Part shown: piece after piece, positions 1 to 10,100 of the stretch | Position numbering within the stretch: position 1 is the stretch's first letter | Layout: every line of letters starts with the position of its first letter | NCBI RefSeq assembly: GCF_937898475.1 | Contig: NZ_CALEJS010000016.1 | Location: forward strand, 620,001 to 684,000 | Direction: 5' to 3' | Length of the DNA: 64,000 nt | Origin: an uncultured Chitinophaga sp. | GTDB lineage: Bacteria > Bacteroidota > Bacteroidia > Chitinophagales > Chitinophagaceae | Notes under the pieces: generated by a model | What the model saw: the letters and a program-made list of their open reading frames with translations, nothing else | Databases searched by the model: none | What the model was told of the DNA's origin: nothing | Program-made: the position numbers and the translations under genes

Positions 1-631
1 TACCGTTGCCGAAGTCGAGACCGTTACTGGTGTTATCCGGGTTCCTGTTGGCCAGCTGCTGATTGGTAACCGGCACGCCATCCACTACAAATAAAGGCTG
101 TACGTTGCCGCTCAATGAGGTATAACCGCGCAGTACCACCTTGGAGGAGGCACCTGGCTGCGAGTTCAACGTGGAAATATCAGCGCCAGCCACACGGCCT
201 TTCAGACCGTCCAGCGGACCTGTTGGAGACACCCGGGTGATCTCTTCATTCTTAAGCGAGGTGGCTGCATAACCCACAGAGCGCTTCTGGCGTGCGATAC
301 CTAATGCGCCTGTGATCACTACCTCACTGAGGTTCTTGGTGTCCTGGTCCAATGTAATTTCCAGTGTGCCTTCCTGGCCCACCGAAACTTCCTTTGCGGT
401 AAATCCTATGTTCCTGATGATAAGTACGGGGTTGCTTCCTGTAACATTCAATTTGAAATTTCCACTCTGATCGCTGGTGGTACCAGTTGTAGTGCCTTTT
501 AGCTGGACCGTTGCAAACGGTATGGGGACTCCGTCACGTCCAGTTATCCTCCCCGAAACCTGACGTTCTTGGGCGTACGCCAGGCTAAACATTACCATGA
601 GCATGGTAAAAACGAGTAGCGCTTGTTTCAT
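1..631 (-). CDS. SusC/RagA-family TonB-linked outer membrane protein (5' part only)
   Basis: The gene runs off the left edge; about 210 N-terminal residues are present. A signal peptide ends near residue 20 (LAYA|QE). A carboxypeptidase-regulatory-like beta-sandwich follows (about 22-105), then the start of the plug with the SusC signature LRGYTSLSG and LFVVDGVPV. By family the protein is a TonB-dependent barrel that imports glycans or peptides together with a SusD lipoprotein, whose gene would lie to the left of the window. The ATG at 631 directly precedes the signal peptide. The N-terminus resembles that of the SusC encoded at 2300-5545, so the two may be paralogues from tandem expansion. 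Substrate unknown. Confidence 0.9.
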   Translation of the reverse strand, partial: MKQALLVFTMLMVMFSLAYAQERQVSGRITGRDGVPIPFATVQLKGTTTGTTSDQSGNFKLNVTGSNPVLIIRNIGFTAKEVSVGQEGTLEITLDQDTKNLSEVVITGALGIARQKRSVGYAATSLKNEEITRVSPTGPLDGLKGRVAGADISTLNSQPGASSKVVLRGYTSLSGNVQPLFVVDGVPVTNQQLANRNPDNTSNGLDFGNG

Positions 632-642
632 AAGCGAGAAGA

Positions 643-658
643 AGATTTTGGTTGATGA
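643..658 (-). promoter_or_regulatory. Leader word TCATCAACCAAAATCT before a SusC start
   Basis: This 16-nt word lies in the presumed 5' leader of the SusC gene starting at 631, about 11 nt before its ATG. The identical word occurs on the plus strand at 10871-10886, and a 15/16 match lies on the minus strand at 24895-24910. Its function is not known; a role in translation initiation is a guess. Confidence 0.4.
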
Positions 659-879
659 AAATTGTTAACAATAATAATTTACGTAAAAAAAAGCAATTGA
701 GTATTATAAAAAGATAAAATAGTATCATATAAATTTAAGAAAGTCATATTATAACAAATAAAGAGTATGTATTATGGAAGTAAAATGCCATACTGATGCA
801 GGTGTAAATCATTAACATAAGTTTAACTTTTATCGGATAATATATTTTTCGTAGCTTATTTTATTACGTGGCATAAAAA
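659..879. other. AT-rich intergenic region upstream of a SusC gene
   Basis: No gene is visible. The region holds a small palindrome ATTGTTAACAAT near 660-671 and a phased TTAAC direct repeat at 812-827. I see no clear TAnnTTTG promoter for the SusC gene at 631; TAAATTTA at 731-738 is only a weak candidate. Confidence 0.5.
812..827 (+). repeat. TTAAC direct repeat with 11-bp period
   Basis: TTAACATAAGTTTAAC has two TTAAC units starting 11 bp apart, about one helical turn. It lies about 180 bp upstream of the SusC gene starting at 631. Four similar sites occur in the window (10623, 10711, 48018, 48257). The form resembles operators of OmpR/PhoB-type regulators; that assignment is inference. 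Confidence 0.45.
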
Positions 880-909
880 AAGACTGACTGCTTTATGGCA
901 GTCAGTCTT
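880..909 (-). terminator. Rho-independent terminator of a SusC-SusD operon
   Basis: A perfect 12-bp stem (AAGACTGACTGC and its complement) with a 6-nt loop is followed on the minus strand by a T-run. It lies about 30 bp after the SusD stop at 942. Confidence 0.9.
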
Positions 910-941
910 ATTCTTATCATGTGAGTCGGTTTCAATTTAGG

Positions 942-2282
942 TTACTGCACATCCCACCATACCCTCCTCAGCATGGTGGTGTTTTTAGGAGCGTTGGCGT
1001 TGTAACGTTGCTCACTGCTGGGATATAACAGCGACCGCGGCAACTGGCCACCCAGGGTATTACCCTGTGGAGCTTTTAATACCGGGATACCTGTTCGCCG
1101 CCAATCCGTCCACACCTCCGGGCTAAGGAAGAGGGCAATATACTTCTGTATCATGATGTCGTTTAAAGTAATGCTGGCAGCTGTTTTGGATACTTCCTGC
1201 AAATATGCATCACTTCCCACTGTTCTGGATAAATTAGCTTTTATCGCCTCGTTATAAGCCGCGGCGGCGGCGGTCTTGTTATTATTCCTGAACTGCAGCT
1301 CCGCCTCTACGAACTTCAATTCATCGTATGACATGAAATATACCGCGGCGTTAGATGCGCCATACAGATCGCCCAGCAAAGTACTGTCTGCAGGATCATA
1401 ATAAACCGCGTAGCGAGGATCCTTCGATTTGTACAACAGGTCATTGAGGTAACCATTAAACGCGATATCGCCGCGTTGTGTATTGAACTGGTACCATGGC
1501 GCCTGCGTAGTAGTGGCGCTGGTGCCCACGAATTTTACAAATGCGCCCTGCCCCTCACTAAAGCCCTTTGGAATTTCGTTCAATGCAGGTTGTAAAGTAC
1601 CAGGGTTCACTTTTACAAGATGCAGGTAGAATTTCGCTTTCAAAGCATGTGCAAAGCGTACCCACAGATCAAGGTTACCGCCAAACATCAGGTCGTCCTG
1701 TGAGCCGGGCTGGAAAGGGCTGCTATCATCCACCGTCAGCGATGCAATCGCCTCATCCAGCAATTGCTGCAAGGTATCATACACCCGCTGTTGCGGATCA
1801 TATTTCGGCTGTGTGTTGGCCAGTCCCTGGAACGCCTGGGTATAAGGCACATCGCCCCAAAGATCTGTTACCTCTCCCAGGTTGCTGGCCAGCAGTATTT
1901 TTCCCACTGCCGCATAGTGCAGTTGTTGCGCGGCCGTAGCTGTGTCTATCATGGCTGTTATATCGTTCATAATAGCGCCGTAAAAACCGGCGTACCACAT
2001 ATTGTCTACATCATCTGGTGTTACGGTGTATAAGGAATGATTGTAGGCCTGGTTGGCAATACCTGTGCTCTGCTGCATGAACAGCGAGGAAAAACGAGAG
2101 GCATCCCCACCCCATATATAAGCGCTCTTTAAAATGGCGCCGGGCAGTATTGCAGCAGGAGAAGGCGTTTTCAACTGCGAAGGATCATCGTTGATCCCCG
2201 TATAGAAGTATGATTTTTTACACGCATTGAAACAAAGTAACATAAACAGCGCGGGTAGTATATATCTGGAATACCGTATCAT
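942..2282 (-). CDS. SusD/RagB-family nutrient-binding outer membrane lipoprotein
   Basis: The 446-residue protein has a lipoprotein signal ending at Cys21 (CFNAC) followed by KKSYF. Motifs such as LGEVTDLWGDVPYTQA, FGGNLDLWVRFAHALKAK and a C-terminal WTDWRRTGIP match SusD-like proteins of the SusD_2 type (helical TPR-like scaffold). It should sit on the cell surface as the lid that captures ligand for the SusC partner. The gene starts 17 bp after the SusC gene 2300-5545 and is followed by a strong terminator, so the two form one operon. SusD_2 proteins are not always linked to polysaccharides, and no glycoside hydrolase lies nearby. The substrate cannot be told. Confidence 0.93.
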   Translation of the reverse strand: MIRYSRYILPALFMLLCFNACKKSYFYTGINDDPSQLKTPSPAAILPGAILKSAYIWGGDASRFSSLFMQQSTGIANQAYNHSLYTVTPDDVDNMWYAGFYGAIMNDITAMIDTATAAQQLHYAAVGKILLASNLGEVTDLWGDVPYTQAFQGLANTQPKYDPQQRVYDTLQQLLDEAIASLTVDDSSPFQPGSQDDLMFGGNLDLWVRFAHALKAKFYLHLVKVNPGTLQPALNEIPKGFSEGQGAFVKFVGTSATTTQAPWYQFNTQRGDIAFNGYLNDLLYKSKDPRYAVYYDPADSTLLGDLYGASNAAVYFMSYDELKFVEAELQFRNNNKTAAAAAYNEAIKANLSRTVGSDAYLQEVSKTAASITLNDIMIQKYIALFLSPEVWTDWRRTGIPVLKAPQGNTLGGQLPRSLLYPSSEQRYNANAPKNTTMLRRVWWDVQ

Positions 2283-2299
2283 AGTCTTGATTTTTAGGA

Positions 2300-5200
2300 T
2301 TAAAACCTGGCTTTTACATTCAGTCCATAACTGGCAGTGCCGGGTAAATTAAAATAATCGATTCCCTGCGCATTGGTGGCGCCCGTAAGACTGGTTTCCG
2401 GGTCTATACCATTATAGGGCGTCCACAGGATGATGTTACGCGCAAAGGCAGACACTGTGATACCCTTGATAAAATGCGCGCCGGCAAATAAAGAGGCACC
2501 GAGATCGTATGACAGGCTGATCTCACGCAGCTTAACAAAGGATGCATCATCTATGAATGTTTCTGACTGTCCGCCAAAGCCACCGCCATTGCCCAAATAC
2601 CAGGCTTCATCCAATGCTGCTTCAACATCGTTGGTTGACCCTGCACCTGCTTTTTCAGCTCCGCCTTCGTAGTGTACAATATTGCCTGTTGCATCCAGGT
2701 GCCCAAGCACACCCGGAAAAACCGTTTGTTGTCCCCTGTTCAGCGTAACAGCAGAGGTACCGATTGCCATGAGCGATCCACGGGTACCATTCCAAATGTC
2801 TCCGCCATGTTTCCAGTCAACCAGCGCGTACAATGAAAAACCCTTGTAGGTAAAAGTATTACCCACTCCCAGCAGGAACCTGGGATTAGGGTTTCCGATG
2901 CGGGCCTGCTCGGGTGATACGATGGGGTAACCGTAATTACTGTTGGGATCATCACTGATCACCATTCTACCCTGGCTGTCTCTCAGGAAGGGATAACCGT
3001 AAATGATACCGGCAGGCTGACCGGGTAAATGCGCGATTACCGAACCCGTAAATCCGTTCACAGTGATCTGGTTGATACCGGGCGCCAGCGACAATACCTT
3101 GCTGCGGTTCATGCTATAGTTCACATTCACATCCCAGGTGAAATGCTTTGTGTTTACCGGTTTACCCGTTAACGTTACCTCCAGGCCCTGGTTCCTGATA
3201 GCACCCGCATTCAGCGTTACATACTGGTAGCCAGTAGACCCTGCAATAGGGGACTGCACCAGCAGATTGGTTCCCTTAGAGTAATAATAAGTGGCATCCA
3301 GCCCGATCCTGTTCTTAAAGAACTGTAACTGTGCACCGGCTTCATATGAATTGGTTTTTTCGGGTTTCAGGTTGGGATTGCCCAGTACATTGTTCAGGCT
3401 GAAACTTCCGGTGCCATTGTAAGGAAAAGAAATACCCGATGTAAAACCATCGCCGCTATAGGTAGTGGCTGTGTAATATGACCTGATGTTAAATGGCCCG
3501 GGATCTTTACCCACCTGCGCGGCAGAAAGCCTGATCTTACCGAAGGTCAGCACATCATTCTTCAGTCCTTCCAGCTCTGTGAACACAAAGCCCAGACTGG
3601 CGGAAGGATAAAAGAATGAGTTGCGATCTTTGGGCAGGGTAGAAGACCAATCATTACGCCCGGTAAGCTCCAGGAACAACATAGACCTGTAATCCAGGTT
3701 AACATCGAAATAACCCGATGCCCTGTGATAAGGCGTCACAAAATTGGCCGATTTTACCGCAGTGGCATTGTAGATGTTATTGAAACCGGGCGATGTTAAA
3801 CCGTCTCCCTGTGTATACAACTCATCCAGTTTACGTGTGTAGTAGTTATTGCCTACTTTCACATCCAGCCTGAAATCTTCTGATAACTGTTTAGCATAGG
3901 TAAGGATCGCGTCTGAGTTCACGCTTTTATAGGTATACCGGTCATCAAAGACACGGCCGCCAGGAAACGCGCCGGACTGAATCTCGTAATATTGATGGCG
4001 GTTGTCACTATAAACATCTGTTCCTATTCGATAGGTAAAAGTGAAATCTTTCAGGAAATTATAGTCCAGCTGAACATTCCCTATCAGTCGGTTCACATTC
4101 GTAGTGTAAGGATCTTCATTGATGGTCCAGTAAGGATTGTCGTACGCTGTGGTGCGGTAAGACCGTTGCAGGCCGTCTGGCAACAAATATGCCTTCGGAT
4201 CGCTGGCTTTTGATGCGCCGTTGGAATTGTCAAAAGATATAGGCGTTCTGGTTAGTCCCAGCATGATGCCGGAGGGATTGCTGCCGTTCTGCGGCATATC
4301 GCCGCCGTCTGTGGTATAGTTAATACTGCTGGACACTTTCACATGTTCAGATACTCTCAGCTGACCGGAGAAAGCAACGGTGGTACGCTGGTAGCCTTGT
4401 AGCGGCACAATGGAGTTCTGGTACAAATGCGAGACAGACATCCTGTAGGTTGCTACATCATTACCTCCCATAAACGATACTGAGTTATTGAAGGTAGAGC
4501 CGGTGCGGAAGAAATCCTTCACGTTATTGTAAGGCTTAAAAGGGATCCTGGCATTCGGATCTGATTTACCTACAATATCGCCATGCACATCATACGCATT
4601 GGGAACGCCTGTCCAGAAAAGGGTATCTGCCCTAGCGCCCCAGGAGTAGCGGTTGGTAGAACTGAAGGGAGCTATTTGTCCGCCGCCTCCCTTTACATAT
4701 TCATGCTGCAGTTTGGGCAGGCGGTTCACTGCATCAAATGAAACGCCGGTACTGAAGTCCACCTGCATCCTGCCTGCCTTTCCTTTTTTTGTGGTAATGA
4801 TCACGGCTCCATTGGCTGCATCAATACCATATAAAGCAGCTGCTGCGGGGCCTTTCAGAATGGAGATGCTTTCAATATCCTCTGGGTTGATGTCTGCCCC
4901 GCGGTTGGTATTGGTAGCGCCGGTCAGCAGATTGTTGGAGCCATCTGAAGGATCGCCTGAGTAGTTCTGGGAATTATCTACGGGGATACCATCAATTACA
5001 AAGAGCGGCTGGTTGTTGCCCGTGAGAGAATTGGTGCCCCTCAGTTTAATGTAGGTAGCCGCTCCCGGCGTACCCGAAGAAGCAGTGATCTGTACACCGG
5101 CTACTTTGCCAGACAAACCCCTCAATGCGTCGCTTTGTCCGGCTTTTGTAAGCTCATCTCCTTTTACATCCTGTACGGCATAGCCCAGGGCCTTTTTAGA

Positions 5201-5545
5201 CCTTTGTATGCCTAAACCAGTGACCACTACCTCCTGCAGGTTGGTTTCATCAGCGGTAAGCGTTACTTCCAGGTAGCTGTTACTACCCGCAGGTATCTCC
5301 TTAGTAGTGTAACCTACACTTCGGATAACCAGTACCTCATTGTTTCCGGGGATGTTTAATTTGAAATTACCTTTTTCGTCTGCAGCGGCACCATTGGAAG
5401 TGCCTTTAACCTGGATGGTGGCAAAGGACACAGGTTTGCCGTCGCCTCCCTTTACTTTACCCGTAATCTGGCGCTGTTGTGCAGACACGAGGGAAGTCAT
5501 CGCCAATAGCATAGCGATGAGCAGTACGTGACGTCTCATAAGCAT
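2300..5545 (-). CDS. SusC/RagA-family TonB-linked outer membrane transporter
   Basis: The full-length protein is 1081 residues. It has a signal peptide ending near residue 22 (LVSA|QQ), a carboxypeptidase-regulatory-like domain (about 25-105), then plug and barrel. SusC signatures are LRGTNSLTGNNQPLFVIDG and DINPEDIESISILKGPAAAA. The chain ends in Phe, as outer-membrane barrels usually do. It imports ligand delivered by the SusD encoded 17 bp downstream, powered by TonB-ExbBD elsewhere. An internal Met at position 3 (5539) is an equally good start. It is separated from the upstream SusD gene by a terminator, so it is a distinct transcription unit. The substrate is unknown. Confidence 0.95.
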   Translation of the reverse strand: MLMRRHVLLIAMLLAMTSLVSAQQRQITGKVKGGDGKPVSFATIQVKGTSNGAAADEKGNFKLNIPGNNEVLVIRSVGYTTKEIPAGSNSYLEVTLTADETNLQEVVVTGLGIQRSKKALGYAVQDVKGDELTKAGQSDALRGLSGKVAGVQITASSGTPGAATYIKLRGTNSLTGNNQPLFVIDGIPVDNSQNYSGDPSDGSNNLLTGATNTNRGADINPEDIESISILKGPAAAALYGIDAANGAVIITTKKGKAGRMQVDFSTGVSFDAVNRLPKLQHEYVKGGGGQIAPFSSTNRYSWGARADTLFWTGVPNAYDVHGDIVGKSDPNARIPFKPYNNVKDFFRTGSTFNNSVSFMGGNDVATYRMSVSHLYQNSIVPLQGYQRTTVAFSGQLRVSEHVKVSSSINYTTDGGDMPQNGSNPSGIMLGLTRTPISFDNSNGASKASDPKAYLLPDGLQRSYRTTAYDNPYWTINEDPYTTNVNRLIGNVQLDYNFLKDFTFTYRIGTDVYSDNRHQYYEIQSGAFPGGRVFDDRYTYKSVNSDAILTYAKQLSEDFRLDVKVGNNYYTRKLDELYTQGDGLTSPGFNNIYNATAVKSANFVTPYHRASGYFDVNLDYRSMLFLELTGRNDWSSTLPKDRNSFFYPSASLGFVFTELEGLKNDVLTFGKIRLSAAQVGKDPGPFNIRSYYTATTYSGDGFTSGISFPYNGTGSFSLNNVLGNPNLKPEKTNSYEAGAQLQFFKNRIGLDATYYYSKGTNLLVQSPIAGSTGYQYVTLNAGAIRNQGLEVTLTGKPVNTKHFTWDVNVNYSMNRSKVLSLAPGINQITVNGFTGSVIAHLPGQPAGIIYGYPFLRDSQGRMVISDDPNSNYGYPIVSPEQARIGNPNPRFLLGVGNTFTYKGFSLYALVDWKHGGDIWNGTRGSLMAIGTSAVTLNRGQQTVFPGVLGHLDATGNIVHYEGGAEKAGAGSTNDVEAALDEAWYLGNGGGFGGQSETFIDDASFVKLREISLSYDLGASLFAGAHFIKGITVSAFARNIILWTPYNGIDPETSLTGATNAQGIDYFNLPGTASYGLNVKARF

Positions 5546-5652
5546 GTTTTGATTGAGTTCTATTTCCGTTTAACGGGCGAAAATTACGGTGAAAGCAGAA
5601 GACGGGTATTAAAATCAGCTTAAAAGGGGAATTAAAATCCGCTTAAAAAAAA

Positions 5653-5678
5653 GAGGGCGCCTCAGCTGAGACGCCCTC
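5653..5678 (-). terminator. Rho-independent terminator after the upstream SusD gene
   Basis: The stem GAGGGCG...CGCCCTC is extended by the inner palindrome CTCAGCTGAG and is followed on the minus strand by eight Ts. It lies 25 bp after the SusD stop at 5704 and separates the two SusC-SusD pairs. Confidence 0.92.
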
Positions 5679-5703
5679 CTTGTTTTTTATATGAACAACA
5701 TTT

Positions 5704-7158
5704 TTAGTCCTTCACATCCCACCACATCTTTGTTGTTACCGTTTCCAAACCAGGGAAATTTCCGTTCCTAGTGATCTCGGTGTTGGGGTACAGCATGCGC
5801 TGCGGGAATAATCCTGCACCCAGTACAGACGCCTGTGACCTGACAAAGAAGTCGGGATAACCGGTACGGCGCCATTCAGTCCATGCTTCAAAGCCCTGGT
5901 TACCACACATAGCAAAATACTTCTGTGTGATAATAGCGTTGATCTGTTGTTCTGTTGTTGCGGGCCATGTTGCCACCACATCTGTGATGTAAGTACCCGG
6001 TTCAATTCCGTACGAAGTGAAGCTGGCAGTGATACCTTCCTGATACAGTGTTTGCGCATTGCCAGTAAGGTAACCGCGTACAACAGCTTCTGCCTGCAGG
6101 AAATAGCTTTCAGCAGCAGAGATGAATTTTACCGGAGCCAGTGCAGACAGCGGGTCACTGGCTCTTGCACCTACTACATAAGAAGGCGTAGAGATAGTTT
6201 CATCCGGTGTTGTATTAAAGCTGCCCTGCGGAACAGGTGTTACAATACCGGTAGCAGGCACTCTTCTGTAGAACACGTTCACACGCGGATCATTCAGCGC
6301 TTTCATCTGGTTTACGGCGGTGGCGCTGGCCACCAAGTTCTGTGTACCGCCCAAACCAATCATTTCAGCATTCAGCGGGTTCTGGTTACCACCGGTCTGG
6401 GTGTAAGATATCTTAGCATCTTCTGTCAGGAAAGGCTCCCCTTGCAGTGCCTGGATACCAGCGCTTGCTTTTCCCGGATCTTTTAAGGCAATACGGAGAT
6501 AGGCGCGCAGTTTAAGGGTATTGCCAAATGCGGTCCATTGGTCCATATCACCACCAAAGATCAGGTCTTCAGCACCAGGAAGGAACGGAGAAGCATTATC
6601 GATCAATGCCTGCCCCTGGTCTATGTAGCTGAAGATACTGTCATAGATCTGCTGCTGTGAATCGTAATGAGGACTCAGGTTCTGGTCCCCCAGTCCGGCT
6701 TCTGTTAAAGGCGCATCACCAAATGCGTCCGTGATCACCTGCAGATCGTATGCTTTGAGCATGAAAGCAATAGCGGCGTATTGCTTGTATTTTTCCTGTC
6801 CTTTATAGCCGAGGATGATCTCCAGATCTTCATATGCATCATTGTACAGTATACCCCAGGGCCTGTCAAAATTATTGGACGAAGGCTGGTACTGATCAAT
6901 GGATTTATACTGGGATGAATAGGGAGATTGTGTCCAGTACTGACCCCATATGCTGCCATAGATCTGGAAGTGGTTGCCCAGTACATGCCCGATGGCTGCT
7001 TGTGCAGAAGGCAGGATCAACGGTACGTCCACCTGTTCCGGCAGGTTGGGATTATCGTTTACATCCAGGAATTTTTTACATCCTGACGCAGACAATACCA
7101 GCACGGCCAGCGTAGCGGCTACCGACTTTGCTATATATCTTTTACTTGTCAATTTCAT
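5704..7158 (-). CDS. SusD/RagB-family nutrient-binding outer membrane lipoprotein
   Basis: The 484-residue protein has a lipoprotein signal ending at Cys27 (SASGC) followed by KKFLDVNDNPN, typical of SusD proteins. Internal motifs include ITDAFGDAPLTEA, FGGDMDQWTAFGNTLKLR and the C-terminal GFEAWTEWRRTGYPDF, which match the SusD_2 type. It should be the surface ligand-binding lid of the SusC encoded 26 bp upstream (7185-10397). A terminator follows its stop codon. It is clearly divergent from the SusD at 942-2282, so the two systems probably take different ligands. Confidence 0.94.
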   Translation of the reverse strand: MKLTSKRYIAKSVAATLAVLVLSASGCKKFLDVNDNPNLPEQVDVPLILPSAQAAIGHVLGNHFQIYGSIWGQYWTQSPYSSQYKSIDQYQPSSNNFDRPWGILYNDAYEDLEIILGYKGQEKYKQYAAIAFMLKAYDLQVITDAFGDAPLTEAGLGDQNLSPHYDSQQQIYDSIFSYIDQGQALIDNASPFLPGAEDLIFGGDMDQWTAFGNTLKLRAYLRIALKDPGKASAGIQALQGEPFLTEDAKISYTQTGGNQNPLNAEMIGLGGTQNLVASATAVNQMKALNDPRVNVFYRRVPATGIVTPVPQGSFNTTPDETISTPSYVVGARASDPLSALAPVKFISAAESYFLQAEAVVRGYLTGNAQTLYQEGITASFTSYGIEPGTYITDVVATWPATTEQQINAIITQKYFAMCGNQGFEAWTEWRRTGYPDFFVRSQASVLGAGLFPQRMLYPNTEITRNGNFPGLETVTTKMWWDVKD

Positions 7159-7184
7159 GTTAAATGATCTTTTGCTTTTAATAC

Positions 7185-10100
7185 TTAGAAAGAAACCCTC
7201 AGGTTCACACCATAGTTCCTCAGAGAGGGTTGCGCTGTAAAGTCAAAACCCTGTTCGTTGGTAGCACCGCCTGAGTTAACTTCAGGATCTGCATACACAT
7301 TTTCTTTGGCGGTCCACAGGGCCAGGTTATTACCGAATATACCGATGGAAGCATCACCGAACGGTGTTCTGTTCAGCAGGTACTTGGGTATACGGTAGCT
7401 CAGGCTCAGTTCGCGCAACCTGATGTAAGAACCATCAATCACGTGCAAACCAGACGGTATCTTGCTGGTAAACCAGTCATTCGGATCATAGGTTAAGCTG
7501 GTGTTCTCTGTAAACTTACCGGGCTCAGTTTCTATAACAGAGTTGGCCCACACACGGGGATCACGGCCGCCTTCTGCAGTTTCAGGCGCTGTACCCACAA
7601 AGTCCATCAGGTCTTTGGTGCGGGAGTAAAATTTATTACCCTGCTTGGTATCGAAGAGGATACCGAAACTGAAGCCTTTGTAGCTCATGTTCGCACCCCA
7701 GGATGCCTGCCATTTGGGAAGATAAGAACCCAGGTACTGCGCCCGGTCTGTCAGCTCAGGCATACCATCCGCTGCACTCACCACTACACGTCCCTGCGGA
7801 TCGCGCTTAATGGTTTGGCCAAAGAAAGTGCCGTAAGGCTGACCTTTTGCTGCTACGATAGTTAAAGCGCTGATACCGCCAACAGTTACCTGGTCTACAC
7901 CGCCTGCTATATCTATCACTTCATTTTTATTCTTGGTGTAAGTTCCATAAAGTTCCAGCGTAAACCCGGAAGCCGTACGGATCGGTGTACCACGTACCCC
8001 TAACTCAATACCCCTGTTCTCTACTTCACCGGTGTTCAGCACCTTGGAAGAATAACCGGTGCCAGGTGCAATGGGCACGGGCAGTATCTGGTCTTTGGAC
8101 TTATTCCTGTAGTAAGAGAAGTCTACAGATGCGCGGTTTTCAAAGAAATTCAGTTCCGCGCCTACCTCAAATGCGGTAGTGATCTCAGGCTTCAGGTCGG
8201 GATTACCGATACGGTTTCCTCTTGTAAAGCCTGGTATATCATTAAGCGGGAAAGTTGTATTGCCAAAGCCGCCTGCAATGTCTGTTTTCTCGTAATACGT
8301 CCTCAGATAATACGCGGGCGCATCATTACCCACCTGCGCCCAGCTGGCACGTAACTTACCATAGCTCAGGATATTGCTGATAGAACTACCCTGCAGTAAC
8401 TCCGTAAATACAAAGGATCCATTCACACTGGGATAGAAGAAAGACCTGTTTTCAGGAGGCAGTGTGGAAGACCAGTCGTTACGTGCAGTAAAACCAAGAT
8501 ACAGCATATGCTTGTAGTCGAGGTTCAGTTCACCGTAAACGCCTACCAGCCTACGTGTTTCGCGTTCATTAAAGCTGTAAACCGGGCCGTTACTGTTATC
8601 CAGCGCATACCATCCGGGCACCACCAGACCGGCAGAACGGTTGGTTTGTGTTACCAGCGTATTGAATACACGCTGACGTACGTTATGGCCAACCATTAAT
8701 GAAAAGCCAAAGTCAGGGTTGATCTGCTTTTTGGCAGTTACCATCACATCGTTGGTGATCTCACTCAGCGTGTAGTCTTCTTCACCATATTTACCAAGGC
8801 TCTGATGAACGTTGTCTTCAGAATAGTAGTCGCCCAGGTCATCAGCAGGTATTACGGAGAATTTAGGATACTTGTACCTGCGGCGGTCTGTATAAACGTC
8901 CGCACCTAATCTTTCAACCACATCCAGCCATTCCAGCGGCTTGTAGGCTACGGTGAAGTTCCCGGTAACGCGGTCTACATCATTCAGGTTGCGGTAGTTC
9001 TTCAGTACAAAATAAGGGCTCACGGTGTAAGCGCCGTAATAACCGTAACGCTCAACGCCGTCTGCATCAAATATGCCACCCATACTATAGTAGGGGTTAT
9101 TGAGATCGCTCATTTTATCAAGCGGGATATCCCTGGGGGTCTGGATCACGTTGTCATATACGGAACCTTCACCCTGGCCACCCTGTACCAGGTCGCTGTT
9201 GATCTTATTATAATTGATCGATATGCTGGTAGTGATCTTATTGGTAAGCTGAGCGCTACCATTAAAACGCACGCCGTATTTGTTGTACTTGTCATAGTTG
9301 CCGGGCATCACTCCATCAGAGTTGAGGCTGGTCAAAGACAGGTAGTAAGTTGTTTTATCGCCTGCGCCTGACAGTGATACATTGTTATTGAAGGCAACGC
9401 CTGTACTGAAGAAATTCTTTACGTTGTCTTTCTGGGCAACATAAGGCTTTTTCAGACGTACGCCATTGATAGACTGGCCCCATTCTCTTTCCTGGCCGTC
9501 AAATTTCGGGCCCCAGCTCCAGTTCTCACGCGGATCTTCCTCCTGGTAACCGCCTTGTCCATACTCATTCTGGAAATCGGGCAGCTTCAGTACATTGGAG
9601 AAGGTAACCGAGCTGTTGAAAGTAACTTCATTCTTCTTGCCAGCGCCTTTCTTACCTGTTTTGGTAGTAATAATCAGGGCGCCGTTGGAAGCTCGGGAAC
9701 CATACAGGGCCGCTGCTGCCGGGCCTTTAAGAACGGTGATAGACTCGATATCTTCCGGGTTAATATCGTTACCACGGTTACCAAAGTCAACACTGCTACG
9801 GCTGTCATCACCACCTATAATGCTGGAGTTGTCAATAGGCACACCATCAACTACCATCAGCGCCTGGTTGTTACCACTGATGGAAGAACCACCACGGATC
9901 ACCACCCTGGAAGAGCTTCCCGGCGCGCCGGCAGTACTGGTAATGTTTACACCGGCTACTTTACCAGCCAACGCATTCAGCGGACTGGTGACCTGTGCTT
10001 TGGTTAATTCTTCCGTTTTGATTACCGGCGCAGAATAACCCAGGGAACTTTTGTCCCTGCGGATTGCGTTAGCTGTTACTACTGTTTCTGTAAGGCTCCT